Notes: generated by a model not told the origin, from the sequence alone. Numbered from the stretch's first letter, positions 1-12,205 are shown. The stretch: 64,000 bases of DNA from Blastobasis lacticolella (GCA_905147135.1 LR990039.1:34779708-34843707); one strand, 5' to 3'. Translations and numbers: made by a program.

Positions 1-957
1 GGTGACACAAGACGCGATGAATAGAAATGTTAAGTTAAATGCGAGAGCAAACGGCTCTACGAAACCGTAGGAACGCGCACCATGGCCAGGATGGACCGCT
101 ACTATGATGATGATGACGATATCTTAATAAATGATGCAGCCGATAATACAACGCGCACAAGTCGACGATAGAAAGCCCCGGGAATGGCCTAGGTATATTC
201 TGCAACGACCATCCTCCACCTGGACGGCGACGGTCGTCTTTAGCCGCATGACTATCAGCATTCTCACTCAGCTCGAAATTCCTGGCGCAATGTTCAGCAA
301 CTCGGAAAACAGTATCTCGTGTATAATGTGTGCGGAGTAGGAAGCGGCCGCAGCCCTGGCCCGCCTTATAGGGCGGCGCGCGCGCACGTCGCGGCGAGAT
401 CAATCTGCGTCCACATTAATGCCCATATGCGGAGACTGCGCGGCAAAAATAACCGTCGGCACGCAGCAATAATTGATAGATTGCCCAGTCTAGATTTCAT
501 TCGCTTCGTTAGGCAAAGTTGCATTCGCGGCTATTTATAGAGCGGCTGCTGCTGCTGCGGATATACGCTTCGTTAAAGAGATGAAATGAAGAAATCGAAT
601 CGGTTTATTTATGTTACATTTCACTTTAGCTATGTTACGACAAAGGCCCACCGCTGTGTTCAGCCTAAAGAGACATTTGAGTTGACACTCGGCCGAGTGG
701 CATGCAATTTCTATGCAACATGTTGCTCTATCTCTATCGTCGACAAAACTAGTGAGAAAAAACCCAGTAGTTCTTTTAGCAGAACTGGAAAAACCCCAGT
801 GCCCATTCTATCACCCTCACCCCTTAACTGGTTTGACTATAGGGAGTTTTGATTTAGGCAGGCCTATGAAACAAACATTGCCAACGACAGGCGACTGTTA
901 TGTTTACGTTTGAAGATTTCCTATAACCACTGTTACGGTGGATACGCGACTCGACCG
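1..957. other. Non-coding stretch, no gene recognised
   Basis: I see no conserved protein or RNA here. A short ATG-repeat tract near 100-118 looks like the tail of an old retroposon. Short open frames lack codon bias or recognisable motifs. Confidence 0.5.
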
Positions 958-1200
958 AGTAGGTAACGAGTACATGGTAGCCTTGGCGTGAAGGATATCG
1001 CAGATGAGATCGAGGGGGCTCGCCTGCGCCGGTTTGGGCACGTGCTGCGTTTGCCCCAGGGATACCGAAGAGGTCGGAAGAGGCCCCGTGGGCGACCCAA
1101 CAAGCGATGGATTGAGATTGCTGAGTCGGATTCGAAAGCCGTAGGAAAGCAAACCATGGCAGAGGCCGGGATAAGCGCTGGGATGATGATGATGATGGCT
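958..1200 (+). mobile_element. 3' end of an RTE-like non-LTR retrotransposon
   Basis: The + strand encodes a peptide with RLRRFGHVLRLP, then a basic RGRPNKRW stretch, then a run of ATG codons from a GATGATGATG tail. RLxxFGHVxR followed by RGRPxxRW is typical of the C-terminal end of RTE/R4-type reverse transcriptase ORFs in insects, and the (GATG)n tail fits a 3' terminus. The 5' part is missing, so this is a truncated copy with no function expected. Confidence 0.7.
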
Positions 1201-1221
1201 ATGATATGCTATAACCACTAC

Positions 1222-1375
1222 TTAGGAGAGATGTTTCCTAGAGAAAAAGGTACCTATGCAGTTCTTCAATCCTTAGAAGGATTTTACGGGGTGCATTACG
1301 CGAGTGCAAACGTCCATTTGTCTACGGTCACTGCTGCGGGCGTCGGTAATCAAGCAGGCCGTACGTTGTTACCTT
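1222..1375 (-). repeat. Decayed interspersed repeat shared with 19155-19300, 27885-27965 and 51535-51725
   Basis: Short shared words link these loci: an 'ggatttttacggggt' type stretch, 'gcaaacgtccat', 'ggtcactgct' and 'gccacctTAGTGGta'. I take them as old copies of one retroposon 3' region. Orientation is tentative. Confidence 0.4.
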
Positions 1376-3590
1376 AGTGGCAATGTCTAATATTTATACG
1401 TATTAGTGGTACATTAAATACGGTTGACCCACCTTTGTGTAAGGTCACGCGATTGGACTAGTAATAATAAAGTAGGGGCGGGCTGCGCGGGCGCGGCCGG
1501 TGTCGCAAGGCGCAGGCGCGGGTCGCGGGTCGCCGCTTTCACCCGCGCCGCCCGCAAAAGGAGAAAATAGATTTCGCAAAACAATAGCTTTTGCAACCTC
1601 TCCATAGTTCGCTTTATTTTCGCCAAAACAGTATTAATTGCTAGAGAAACGGATGTTGAATGTGTTCCAACATCACATTGTTCAGTTCGCGATGGCGGTA
1701 GTAAAAATAAATTGATAAGTGGACTCGTAATGTTTGTATTACATTAAGTGTCTCGGTTATATAGAAACAGTGATGATCCTTGAAATAATGAGGTCGGATC
1801 GGAACTCTGATCAGCTTCCTGAAAATACATATAAAATAGATATCAAAAATCCCCCCGACACAAATCGATAAGATAGTAATGCATTAGCGTCGAATCTATC
1901 GTTGCAAGAGTCTACACAATAATATGGAATTTAAAAATTCTATCTATCTGCTTTCTCTAAATTCATTTATTATGGTTTCAGTTTGAGTGTATACGACGAC
2001 ATATCATTCTTTCTGTTTATGGTGTGTGTAGGTAATATCGCGACTAGATTACAATCTTACAGCTAACAGAAACGTTTGACAATAAAGGATTACAAAGTGA
2101 ACTTTTTGACGTCGTTATTCGTGCTATTTACTAAATAGGATGTCCACTGCACTACACCTCATAGAGCGTGATATGGTGATGGCGGGGGGAGGGGAGCGGG
2201 AGGGGTGCGCGCGCGCCGGTCGCCGTGTTCGGCGCGTGACGCACGTCGCTCCCGCAGGCTCTGGGCCCGCCGCTTATGGGGCACCATGGCCTATAGTTGG
2301 CTACAACGACCCATTGTTTCCACGGCTCCGGTTTAGTCGGCGACACTCGTACACACACACTGACTTAACTGCCTATTAGTCGACTGAAATAAAAGTGGCA
2401 CACTCTTTTGTAATTTTTTGCAAAAACCTTTTAAGCCTATCCTTTCGTAGATCGTTTTCGGAGGGGGTACCATTTTCAAATAGGAACTTAAACGTCCATC
2501 TCTTAAGTAGCATCAAAAGTAGTTGAATTGAATTGTACCTGAATTTAAGCAATGACGATATTGTCAACGTCAACGACGGCAGCGATGACTTACCTCCTAT
2601 AAAAACGTTTAACGCAATTGCGGCCAATCTGACGCACACGTGTTCCACGCGACGCCCTGCGCATACCGATTATGCGTCTATATTTGGCCGGTAATCTCCA
2701 TATGCGCATGGAAACCTCCAGGAGGAAATGTTGAACGAAAAAAAACAAGAATGTCGCGAAAGGTTGAGGCAGAGCGCACGATAATTTTTTCGCCAATGCC
2801 GACGGCCGCCAGGTGCGTAAGGGCGGCGCGACCTGCCCAAATCGGGGGGACCTTGCGCGGAGGCCGCGCGGCGCGCCGCTAGGGCCGCCCGGCCGCCTGC
2901 GCAGCCGCGCGCAGGGATGCCCGGTAACGCTTTCGAATTGGACACGACGTCGGATATTGAAACTAAGGTCTGGAAGAGATCGTAAAAGCTTTGAGGAAGG
3001 ATGCCTTTATTCGCAATTAAGCTGTTTCGTTTAAGGTTCTTTCTGAAAAAATAATACCGTCAGAGGGTCCTAAACTGTTCAACCAGTCTCAGGGTCCACA
3101 GCGGAAGAGCTTGGTCAACCTCGCTTTGCCAACAGTATTAGGAGACACACGTAACGTGTGGCGAGTTCTTTCTTTTTACGTGAGCAATATAGTATTATTC
3201 GGTCCTTACCTTTGCAATTGGCGTTTTCTTCGCACATTTAATCAAATATTTTTAATTGTACACAAATATCGAAATTAATACTTGATTTCGAAAATGGAGT
3301 TTTTTGTTACCTAACTTAGATGATAGAACCAGAGGCACTATTTTTTAATCACTCGCGTCGTTTCGAACGGCTTTAAATTTTAATTTTCGGAATGAAAAAT
3401 TCTATATTTTGATGCATGATGCTATTTTTATACCATACTCTTTCGGTATTGCCAAAGAAATCATGCCAAAAATAAAAAGAAAAACCGGTCGACGATTTTT
3501 TTAAAGCGAGCGATTCAAAAATAGAGACCCTGGTCATTCTGATCGTTTTATTAAATGACACCTCAACTCTTACATGTTAAGGAAAAAGTT
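1376..3590. other. Non-coding stretch with three GC-rich patches
   Basis: No gene recognised. GC- and CpG-rich patches occur at about 1475-1555, 2185-2290 and 2815-2925 in AT-rich DNA. They could be promoter or 5' UTR pieces of a nearby gene, for example unseen upstream formin exons, but no coding motif or splice pair supports this. Confidence 0.4.
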
Positions 3591-3599
3591 ATGACAATA

Positions 3600-4030
3600 G
3601 TAATACAGTCATATTTACCAAGAAAAACACATGCCAGCGGCCAAATCTGATTTTAGGTCAAACTAATTGGTCCTTGGCCAAACTAGTACATTCTAAGCGC
3701 GTTATGATAAACGAGTTTGTCCTACAGTTTAGCATACTAACTAACTTCAAAACAAATTACTTAGCCTAGTGCGAAATTATTTTAAGTCTGCCAAACCGTC
3801 TTTCAAGCCCAACCAATTTAACCTAGGCCAAACTAGTTTATCTAAGAACATTAGGGTAAACTAGATTATCTTAGGACAAATTAGTTTGGCCTAAAGAGGT
3901 TAGGACAAACTCAAATTACCCTTTCAAACTTCATTCTCGTAAGATAAATTATTTAGGCCTTTTAACTTTAGAAAATACTAGAGTTTGGCCTATGCCAAAT
4001 GTGTCCAAGTTTGGTCTCGTGTCGTTTGGT
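3600..4030. repeat. Degenerate short tandem repeat (GGCCAAACTAGTTT-like)
   Basis: Variants of 'ggccaaactagtt', 'aggacaaactagtt' and 'taggtcaaactaatt' recur about every 17-40 bases, often joined by 'ttatcttagg'. Copies have diverged strongly, so this is an old low-copy array. No coding potential is seen. Confidence 0.6.
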
Positions 4031-4804
4031 CTCCACCAAGAGCTGCGACTGGGATTCCGTGAAATTGATTCTTAATGAGAGTGTGTTATTGACGATATTA
4101 GCGACGCGTCTGCTTTTAAATTACCAACTACGGTAATATAAATACAAGTCGGCTTCAAATCACATCGGCCATTTGCTTGGTATTCTCCAACGACTGACCC
4201 GATTGGTCTGCGTCCATCGAGCGGGACTCATCAGCGTTCACAGTTACACGATATATGGCGTTTACGTAATTAAGGCCCACTAATGACAAGTGGGTTCAAG
4301 ACTGGACCTCTGGCTTTCTCCTCCCTTACCCCTACAATTTCTACTAATTTGACTCTTCACAAGGGCTAGTTAGGCGACAGATTTACTCAGGACAAAGCGG
4401 TGACCTTACAAGGGGCATGCTGCTGGCCTGTACAATACATCAGTTACTGTTGTAGTGCTGTATACGTTTGGGAACCACTCGTAGATTGAGTAAATAATCA
4501 AAGTACCGTAAAAATCTTTATCTACACAGATATAAGATTATGATAAACAGCCACTCATGTTTTAATACCCCCTTTTATATGACAGTTGCATAAACTACTA
4601 TTAGTGCTGGTATTTCAATAATCGCGATTCGGAACCATCGATATATTTTCCATTTCGTCCACTTTCTCTACGCGTTGACTACACTAGACTGGGAGTTGGA
4701 CTGGCCACCCAGTCCCAGATCAGTCGCAGATTGCCCACTGTGCTTACCGGGCTCGAACTCGCAAACGGTTCGCAATTCATATAATATTTTAATTTAGAAT
4801 CCTT
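4031..4804. other. Non-coding stretch, nothing recognised
   Basis: AT-rich DNA without a convincing ORF, RNA gene or repeat border. Confidence 0.4.
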
Positions 4805-5178
4805 GATTTGCGAACCCTTCTTATAAAATGTCTCGGTTGTGCTCTCGCGCATGAGGGCCCTGGGTCCGCCGTGACCATGATCCAGGATTAGGCAGGTCAG
4901 GTAATTACAGTGGAGCGACTGCCATCTGACCTCCATGACCCTGCTACCAGGGGAGCCTGACCAGATTGGATCATGGTTACACATCCAGTCGCCTGGTTTT
5001 ATCACGATATTTTCCCTCACCGTAAGAGCATCGGTTAGTGTTCCACTAATGTACATAACTGAGCAAACAGTCATTGGTACATGACCGAAGCGAGATACGA
5101 ACCCGGGACCTCTGGCTTACGAGTCGGATACTCTATCCGCTCGGCCACCGACTCTCTCGATTTGCGAACCCTTCTTAT
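4805..5178 (-). mobile_element. tRNA-derived SINE with 20-bp target-site duplication
   Basis: On the - strand the element starts with a tRNA-like head (B-box GGTTCGTATC near 5100) and runs to a body shared with the + strand SINE at 6348-6717. It is flanked by a perfect direct repeat GATTTGCGAACCCTTCTTAT at 4805-4824 and 5159-5178. The element itself is 4825-5158. The clean duplication marks target-primed insertion by a LINE partner. Confidence 0.88.
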
Positions 5179-5631
5179 TTATTGTTATTCTATAATTCTG
5201 ATATTTATACGTGGATTTATATGACACACCCCAGCCCAAACCGCCCAGTGTCGTCAAACAAGGAAAACAACAGGGCGCCCTGCCGGGTACCTGTCTGCTC
5301 TTGGCACTATTTTCTTCTTATAACCGTGTAATCAAAATACGCAGTGGTATTAAGGTGATGGTCAATCAGTGGTATTTAATCTTATCTCTCAATGTTTTTA
5401 TTTTAATTTGGTTAAATATTTCCGGAGAACCTACGTTAACTGTTAAAGGGTAAATTAAATTGGTTTTTTAAAGTGTAGGTACCAACTTTCGTTCTAGACA
5501 AGAATATTTTAGTAAATATTGTATTGTTATCAGCAGTAGACGAAACTTATTTTCGGATTGAACTGATCACGTGTAGGTACAACATTCGACTATCCCGCCG
5601 GATCCTGTTACTTTTCCGCGATACATTGATA
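5179..5631. other. Non-coding stretch, nothing recognised
   Basis: AT-rich; two overlapping small frames at 5074-5453 show no family motif. Confidence 0.4.
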
Positions 5632-5761
5632 CTTAGTACTAGGGGTCGCAAACCGGGATCCCGGATACCGAAAATACCGGGATCCCGGTATTGTCCTCAT
5701 GTTAATACCGAAAATCCCGGTTTTAAAAAGACATATCGGTATTGCGACCCCTACTTAGTAC
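5632..5761. mobile_element. hAT-type MITE with 12-bp TIRs and 8-bp duplication
   Basis: A 114-bp element (5640-5753) starts TAGGGGTCGCAA and ends with the exact reverse complement. It is flanked by CTTAGTAC at 5632-5639 and 5754-5761. An 8-bp target duplication with a (C/T)AGGGGTCG terminus is the signature of hAT transposons. The interior is a set of CCGGGATCCCGG palindromes and 'ataccgaaaat' repeats with no coding sequence, so it is non-autonomous. Confidence 0.88.
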
Positions 5762-6333
5762 CCTTTGAATTATACTCTGAAAGCATCTAGCTGCTTAAGT
5801 TAAAGGATTTTCAAAATCGGTAGTTTCGGTTGTCGCGTTCAGATACTATGAGATAGACAAACAGACGGGGCTGGGGATGTTGTTTTATAATATAATATCG
5901 ATTATTAGCACGGTAATCTGTTGGTGGTTTGTTTGTCGGTGGCGTGTCGCGTGGTTGACCAAGGTATTCTGCTCCGTGACGGTGTTCTTTTTTTATCTAT
6001 TCACACGGTATCATTTAGCTAAATTCTTCTAAAGGCAGAGGAGTTAGTCATGAATCATCGGGCTCATGATCATCATCATCGTAGCCAGCGGCCAATCCCG
6101 GGTATTACCAGCGTCGACTCTCCATACTCTTCCTCTTCGGCCTGTCTTCAGCTCGGATTTTTCGGATCGTAAGCGATGTCAATTCACCGCTTCTTAAGTC
6201 AGTTCTCGGCGGACTATTGAGCAATATTTAAGAGCAAGAACCACGTAATAAAGGTACTTTTGAAGATCTTGCTAGTAAACGTCGTTAATGAGTTGTTGTG
6301 TTTGGACTGTGTAATTAATATTACGTGTTGTAA
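5762..6333. other. Non-coding stretch with an old reverse-strand retroposon tail
   Basis: A CATCATCATC tract at about 6069-6081 followed by 'gtagccagcggccaatcccgggtattacc' type sequence looks like the 3' tail of a - strand (GATG)n retroposon. Nothing else is recognised. Confidence 0.4.
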
Positions 6334-6731
6334 TAGAAATCATTGAATGGAGAGAGCCTCGATGGCCAAGCGGTTAGGGTAACCGAGTCGTAAGCGGAAG
6401 TACTGGGTTCGAATCCCGCTGCGGCCATGTACCAATGACTCTTCTCTGAGCTATGTACATTAGTGGAACACTAATTGATGTTCTTACGGTGAGGCAAAAC
6501 ATCGTGATGAAACCTGCCTATTCAGGCGACTGAATGTGTAACCATGATCCAATCTGGTCAGGCTCTCCTGGTAGCAGGGTCACGGAGGTCAGATGGCAGT
6601 CGCTCCACTGTAATTACCTGATCTGTCAAATCCTGGGTCATGGTCAAGGCGGACCCCGGGCCCTCGTGCACGAGAGCACGACCGGGACATTAACGCCAAG
6701 ATGATGATGATGATGATTAGAAATCATTGAA
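6334..6731 (+). mobile_element. tRNA-derived SINE with GATG tail and 14-bp target duplication
   Basis: The head carries a Pol III A-box-like TGGCCAAGCGGTTAG and a B-box GGTTCGAATCC, giving a tRNA-like fold. The body matches the 4825-5158 copy in reverse, and the end is CGCCAAGATGATGATGATGA. TAGAAATCATTGAA occurs at 6334-6347 and 6718-6731, so the element is 6348-6717 (370 bp). It is probably full length. Confidence 0.9.
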
Positions 6732-7854
6732 CATAATATAATAAAAAGACGTATAAATACTTTATTTAGCAAAATAACAACCACAAATCTCTATCTCATC
6801 ATTCGCGTCGACCGACGTCGATTCTTAATCAAAATAAACAAAAAACTCGCTAATATCAATTCGATAGTCATTATGCACTGCCCGGCTGTATTGTATTGGT
6901 TTTTTCGCACCATTCATTGCAGTTAATCGGCTTAGCTGTTGCGACACCGCAGCGCGGCGCGGCTTAATAGCGGCCTTGGCCGTAGCCGCCTGCGCGCGCG
7001 CCGCCGAGCCGCCCGGCCCCATCAAACTGACATTTGCAGAGCCAATAGTCGACAGATCGGCTTAGTGTTGTGTGTTTAAGCTCCGGTAGCATATACGGAA
7101 TTAGGTCTATGATGCTATGTTATTAAGTTTTGATAGCACGTGCGGCCTCGGCTTCGGACGCTACGTGCTAGGCTTAAACATAGCTTAGATGCATATAGCT
7201 TGGCAAAAAAGAGCTAGCCGAAAATGAGGGCGCTATTATTCATATCATACGTATATAGATTTAAAAAAAGCAGTTGTTCCATCTGTCAAGCAAGTCCACT
7301 CCCTTTTGCCAAGCACTCACACCTGCTTCTAATAACGGAACGGTCTTTCCCGAAGCCGTTTCAGTTTACTTGTTCAATGCAATCATTCCCATCTTTCGAC
7401 ACTAACGTTTGTAATCATAACCATATCTCCAATTCCAGCGAATTATTGAATGTCTTATGCCGTTACTGGAACCAAATAAACATTGGTAGGTAGCGATGCA
7501 GTTAGTCAGAATTTTAGACAATAGCCTAGGTATATGTATGCCCTGTCTGTCGCTTGTTTGATAAACACGTCGTTAGTAGGCTGTCGACGGGTCGTTCTTG
7601 GAAACTTCGTTGGCAATTCGAGTTGCATTCACAGGTATAAGTTGCAGCTGAAAAGATTGACCATCGTCAGGTCTCTCATTATCGTTATAACCGGTCGTCA
7701 AAAACTGTTTAAAATAATCTGTTAATATTATACAAGGATTGTAATACTTTCTGTCTCAAATGTAAATTTAAATTTCTAACGTGGGATAGCGTGAAAGAAG
7801 AAAATATCTTTTGAAAATACATTTTGAAAGTTTGGTCACGTGTTGCGTATGCCC
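6732..7854. other. Non-coding stretch, nothing recognised
   Basis: A GC-rich patch at about 6950-7020 stands out in AT-rich DNA. No gene, splice-paired exon or repeat border was identified. Confidence 0.4.
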
Positions 7855-8035
7855 CAATCATCATCACAGCCCGTAACAGTCCACTGCAGGACTTAGGGCC
7901 TCCCCCACGAAAGGGGAGCTTATTGCCATAATCTCCACGCCTGGCAGGCGGGTTGGAGATCGCAGTGTTTAAATATAAAAAATACTGGCAGAGGCCGGGA
8001 CTGACCGCACGGATGATGATGATGATCTTTTGAAG
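7855..8035 (-). repeat. (GATG)n-tailed interspersed repeat, partial
   Basis: Reverse-strand copy of the family seen at 9775-9975, 26651-26862, 30175-30430, 39530-39780 and 62945-63190. The shared core includes CTGCAGGACTTAGG, CGAAAGGGGAGCTT and TTGGAGATCGCAGTGTT. Its far end joins a second, forward GATGATGATG tail with a preceding GGCAGAGGCCGGGA that resembles 1158-1195, so two retroposon tails are fused. Confidence 0.65.
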
Positions 8036-9774
8036 ATACTTCATTATTTATAGCTATTAGCAACTGCTGGCGCAGCACACCATTACTCGGAAAGTCTTTA
8101 CTATTTGTCTAATGAACTCTCTAAAATGGTTTTGCCATGCGCAATCTTCATACTTAGTTCTATCCTTTATCTCCAATTTCACAGCATGAAGATTTTGGCG
8201 CTCACAATTTGGCTGGACAGGCGTCCAATGTCGAAACGAGTCCTGTCGCGCTGCGCCCGCGCCGCCGATAAACACGCGCGTGGGCCGCCGTGGCGCAACA
8301 GAGACTTAACCTGTTATCTATGCCTGATAACAGGTTAACCGCTAACCTAAACCTAATTCCACGAACATTGACGCTGCGGATCGCGGTATGTGTCGCTGGA
8401 CCAAATTGTTGAGGCGCGCCGGCGTACTCTTGATTTTTCTTTGAGCTTATTCCGGAATGGATTCCAATAGAAATGGAAACTGACCTTTAAACTCAGAACT
8501 TCTTCAAGGCGTGCTCCATTTTCAACAATCGCGTCAGTTCGTCACCAAAGCTAATATGCTCTCCAAACTATTATCTACTCGTTTAAACTGGACATCTTAA
8601 AGGACAGATTGAACAGACTGACTACAGGCTATAGTACATACATATTATATTTGCTGGCCTACAGGCGCATCGTCCCTTACCCCACATACACACAAGATGG
8701 CGGTCAAGGCTGGCTTGAAAACATAAACAAACAAAAGAAGTCGCCACGACACGACCAGTGGCATCTGTCAATGCGCAGCCGCCGATGGTATCGGCCGTCG
8801 AGAGGGCGCCCACCTTGACTTTATTCCCCGTCAAATGCTGACCATTGTGTGGGGGCGACTTCGAGCCGGCTATCGCCGTAATCTCCTAAATGTAGTTCAA
8901 TGCATCGACTCACTCATGATCATGACTGGGGAATAAATGTCTCGTCGATCACAACTGGTCGCATAGCCGGCGGGTTTCGAAGCTCACTTTTGGCGTCTTG
9001 CTTCTGATAAGATACCTATATAGTGGTACAGTGTTTATGAATGTTCTGAGAAGCTGTTTAAGCTTGTGTCGTATCCTTCGGCATTCTTAGAAATATACTA
9101 CTTGCAATACCTACGTATTAAAATACTGTTGTTCGGTCGCCAGCCATTTGCGTACGTGCGAATTGTGGAATTATCTTCTTCCTTATGTGTTTCCGTTTTA
9201 TAAAGGTTCTAAGAAGCTCCGCATCCGCTCTGCATAGGTTTTAAAAGGCTTGCGCAATTGTGTAATTTCGCCAATCTTATCGTTCTTCAGCCACAATCTC
9301 ACAAGACTTAAAAGGGCGGTTGCGCGCTGAGCAGCATTGAACAGTTGGCAAAGGTCGCTAAGCCCTGCACATACTGCGCTCGCACGCGCGCGCCACCCCT
9401 CCGACGACGCCGGAGCGTGGCTATTGCGGGTGTTAGTACCTACCTAACTATGCAATACTCTTCTTAGTTTATAGTTGGGCGACGACTAAATATTTATGTT
9501 GTGTTCGAACATAGCTAATCCCAGACCTTTGCAACAGCCGGCAGGGTCACTACCAACTTAGCTTTATGACTGGTAAATCAATATTCAATACTCAATATTT
9601 CATTGCTTCATAATAATAGCATAACAAAGTGATAATTTACATATCGTGAAACTTTAACTGCTTTGTCGACCTCAGAAGGACAGTTCAACAAGTGATCAGG
9701 TGGTGCTGCAGCTGTTTCTTCTGCTGTGTGCCGTTATTTATTACTGAAATAAATAATTGTTAGCCGTGTGGTGA
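8036..9774. other. Non-coding stretch; contains a short perfect hairpin
   Basis: A perfect inverted repeat TTAACCTGTTATC with a 7-nt loop lies at 8306-8338. No transposon border or RNA family could be assigned. The rest shows no supported gene. Confidence 0.4.
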
Positions 9775-9975
9775 CCGGCGGAGTAGAATAGCGTGAACCC
9801 CTTACACTCGTGGGTGTCGTACGAGGCAACGAATGTTTTCGACAAAAGATCTAGAGTCTCCGTAGGCTATAGGTATATTTATAACACTGCTATCTCCCAC
9901 CCACCTGCCAAGCGTAGAGTTCCCCTTTCGTGGGAGTGGCCCTAAGTCCTGCAGTGGACTGTTATGGGCTGTAAT
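9775..9975 (+). repeat. (GATG)n-family interspersed repeat, forward copy
   Basis: Starts around GGCGGAGTAGAATAGC, followed by a CCCCTTACACTCGTGGGTGT block, AAAGATCTAGAGTC and CCTGCAGTGGACTGTTATGG. Same family as 39530-39780 in the same orientation; some internal sequence is lost and the tail is missing. Confidence 0.65.
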
Positions 9976-10912
9976 GTCAATAATTGTTATTTATTTATTA
10001 AGATCCTGTTTCAGCACCTACTGATCAGTTCCCTATAGTTACCTAACAAATACTTGTTTACTTACTCGAAAGATGCGGCATCACAGATATCTGTAAAATA
10101 AGTGAAATAAGATATTTGGAACTTATCAGGTTGTGGTTATACTAATATGTCAGTGAGCCGAAATACTAATCTATCGTGATATGGTTAACAATTGATTACC
10201 GGTACGGCGGCAAAATACATAGCGAGGAAGGCAAATGTAAAACAAGCAAAGCCTATCCAAGCATAAACAAACTAAACAACGATAAACTTGTTGTGATGTT
10301 TACATATTATAATTAGTCCATTATCCGTATAGAAGCTTCCATTGATCAACCGTTGCGTTGTTTAAAAAACTAAGCGTATTGACGGAACCATAGTTAGGGT
10401 ACTAATTGCATGGTATATAATGAGGTGTCTTCAGTGTTCGCGGTCACTCCGGACGGCGGTCGCTCGTAAATCTTACATTAATTAAAATAATTAAAAACTG
10501 GCCCCGGCCGCGGTGCCTGCGCAGCTTCCTTGTCGCCGAAAATAGCCGAGCGCCGCCGAGCAGCTACGAGCCGGACACCTCTCAATTCGTCATAGATGTG
10601 GTCTGCTGTCTGTGTGATATATATTGGCCAATAATCGACGTAATTGTAAAATTGTTTGGCGGTTCTAGTTTTTTATTGCTCCTGGTGGGTTGATATCTAC
10701 TCGTTACGGTGTCCAAAGGTTTTGAACTACCTACCGTAGTCGCGTAAAGTTTATTACAGCTATTAAATAAATATTTAAAAGCAAGCAACCATGAATTGTC
10801 GTTAGGGACAGAGCATGACAGCATGCTAACACATTATTAATATTCGAACGATGTTACTGAGCTTCGCCCGACTTATGCGCAATATATTATACATTTGACT
10901 GAATTCAGTTGT
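9976..10912. other. Non-coding stretch, nothing recognised
   Basis: AT-rich with a GC patch near 10500-10570. No supported exon or repeat border. Confidence 0.4.
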
Positions 10913-11101
10913 CTAAATTCAGAAGCAAAAATCGTGAGAGCAAGTCAAAGTGGAATGAATTGCTCGTAAAATAAGGTCCATTTTTGTGTTACTAACATTA
11001 CATACATAACGTCGCTCCCCTTTTCAAACGGCGTGATACAAAAATGTACCTTATTTCATTCCACTTTGATTTGCTCTCACGTTTTTGCTTTTAAATTTAG
11101 C
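10913..11101. mobile_element. Fold-back MITE-like palindrome (~65-bp arms)
   Basis: The left arm from CTAAATTCAGAAGCAAAAAT and the right arm ending AAAAACGTGAGAGC in reverse complement pair over about 63 bases, including GTGAGAGCAA and TCAAAGTGGAATGA. The unpaired centre is about 60 bases. There is no ORF. This is the architecture of a short non-autonomous DNA transposon; I could not fix a target duplication. Confidence 0.75.
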
Positions 11102-11849
11102 GAGTTTTTGCTGTTAAGAGTATTATGAGAGGTAGGGCATAGCGGGATATCCCATGAAATGGAGCCGCCCGACTGGGGAAGTACCTTACAGAATACCGCA
11201 ACCAAACAATACTATTTTCAATATACTATAGTATTGTGTTTCTGCCGGTAATTAAGGTCTTTGGTGCCAAAGCATCGAGTCTCGCGGTTTTGAAAGCTAA
11301 TTTAACTATCCGTCTGCGATATACACATAATTATATCTGGATTTAATATGCGTTTCATCTTTCTTCGAAATCGCTTTTGCATGTGCTTTTTCTCTTTAGA
11401 TTAGTTTGATGGAGGCTAAGAGCCCCGCTGCGTCGCTGCTACGCTTTCGTCGCTGGTACCCAGTACCGGTAACACGATCCCAGTTGCCCAGTTTCCAAAC
11501 TCAGTGTGGGACGTTACGGCTCCTCGTAAGGTCGACGGTCAGCCGAGCTTTATCGCTCATAAAAAGGCGCCATTAGAATCGACGTTCTAGTCCTAGACAG
11601 CAAATGGAATATTTATGAAGTGGGCCACTTAACTTCGGTCGGACACTCGGACACCTTAGCTTGTAATCTTGTATCACTGCTTAGCTTCATAAATTGAGAT
11701 AGCGTAGAGTGCGCGCTGTATAAGACGCTGTTGTACCGGTGATCTTCAGAATGCGGTCCGTATATAGGTATACGAAGCCTAGAGGAATTGTTAATTAGTT
11801 ATACTATATATTTTATATTGACATAATTTTTTTTATTTACATCATTCGT
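11102..11849. other. Non-coding stretch, nothing recognised
   Basis: No supported feature. Confidence 0.35.
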
Positions 11850-12130
11850 TAAATATAGTTTTTTTATGTCATACGATAGGCAAACAGGCGAGCGGGCCAC
11901 CTGATGGAAAGTGGTCACCACTGCCTATAGACATAAGCAACACCGAGAGTAACGTCAATGCGTTGCCCACCTCTATAACGCGTTACTCTGGCAGCAAAAA
12001 GGCAAATGTCCCTCCACTGCCAAAGCCACGGTTCCCCATATTCCCACCCCATGGAGCACTGGAAACCTGGTTTTAAGAGTTTCATGGTTATTACTAATAC
12101 GAGATATAATTCGTTAACTTGTTTCAAAAC
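11850..12130. repeat. Old lepidopteran interspersed repeat
   Basis: Contains CACCTGATGGAAAGTGGTCA, CACTGCCTATAGACATAAGC and CAATGCGTTGCCCA in order, a word set very common in moth and butterfly retroposon remnants. Related pieces occur at 26325-26400, 31215-31280 and 27900-27965. Confidence 0.55.
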
Positions 12131-12157
12131 CTGTCTGTAATAGATAGTTATTTAATT

Positions 12158-12205
12158 ATTTTGAATAATCTAAACGTATTATATTACGTTTAGATTATTC
12201 AAAAT
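12158..12205. repeat. Perfect 21-bp hairpin
   Basis: Arms ATTTTGAATAATCTAAACGTA and its exact reverse complement are separated by six bases. No stem-loop RNA family is suggested; it may be a palindromic insertion or a recombination product. Confidence 0.7.

Noticed and set aside
2815..2925. CpG-rich patch as a first exon of the formin
   Set aside because: No coding match to the GBD and no phase-compatible donor could be shown.
6355..6427. Possible tRNA gene
   Set aside because: It is the head of a SINE with target duplication and GATG tail.
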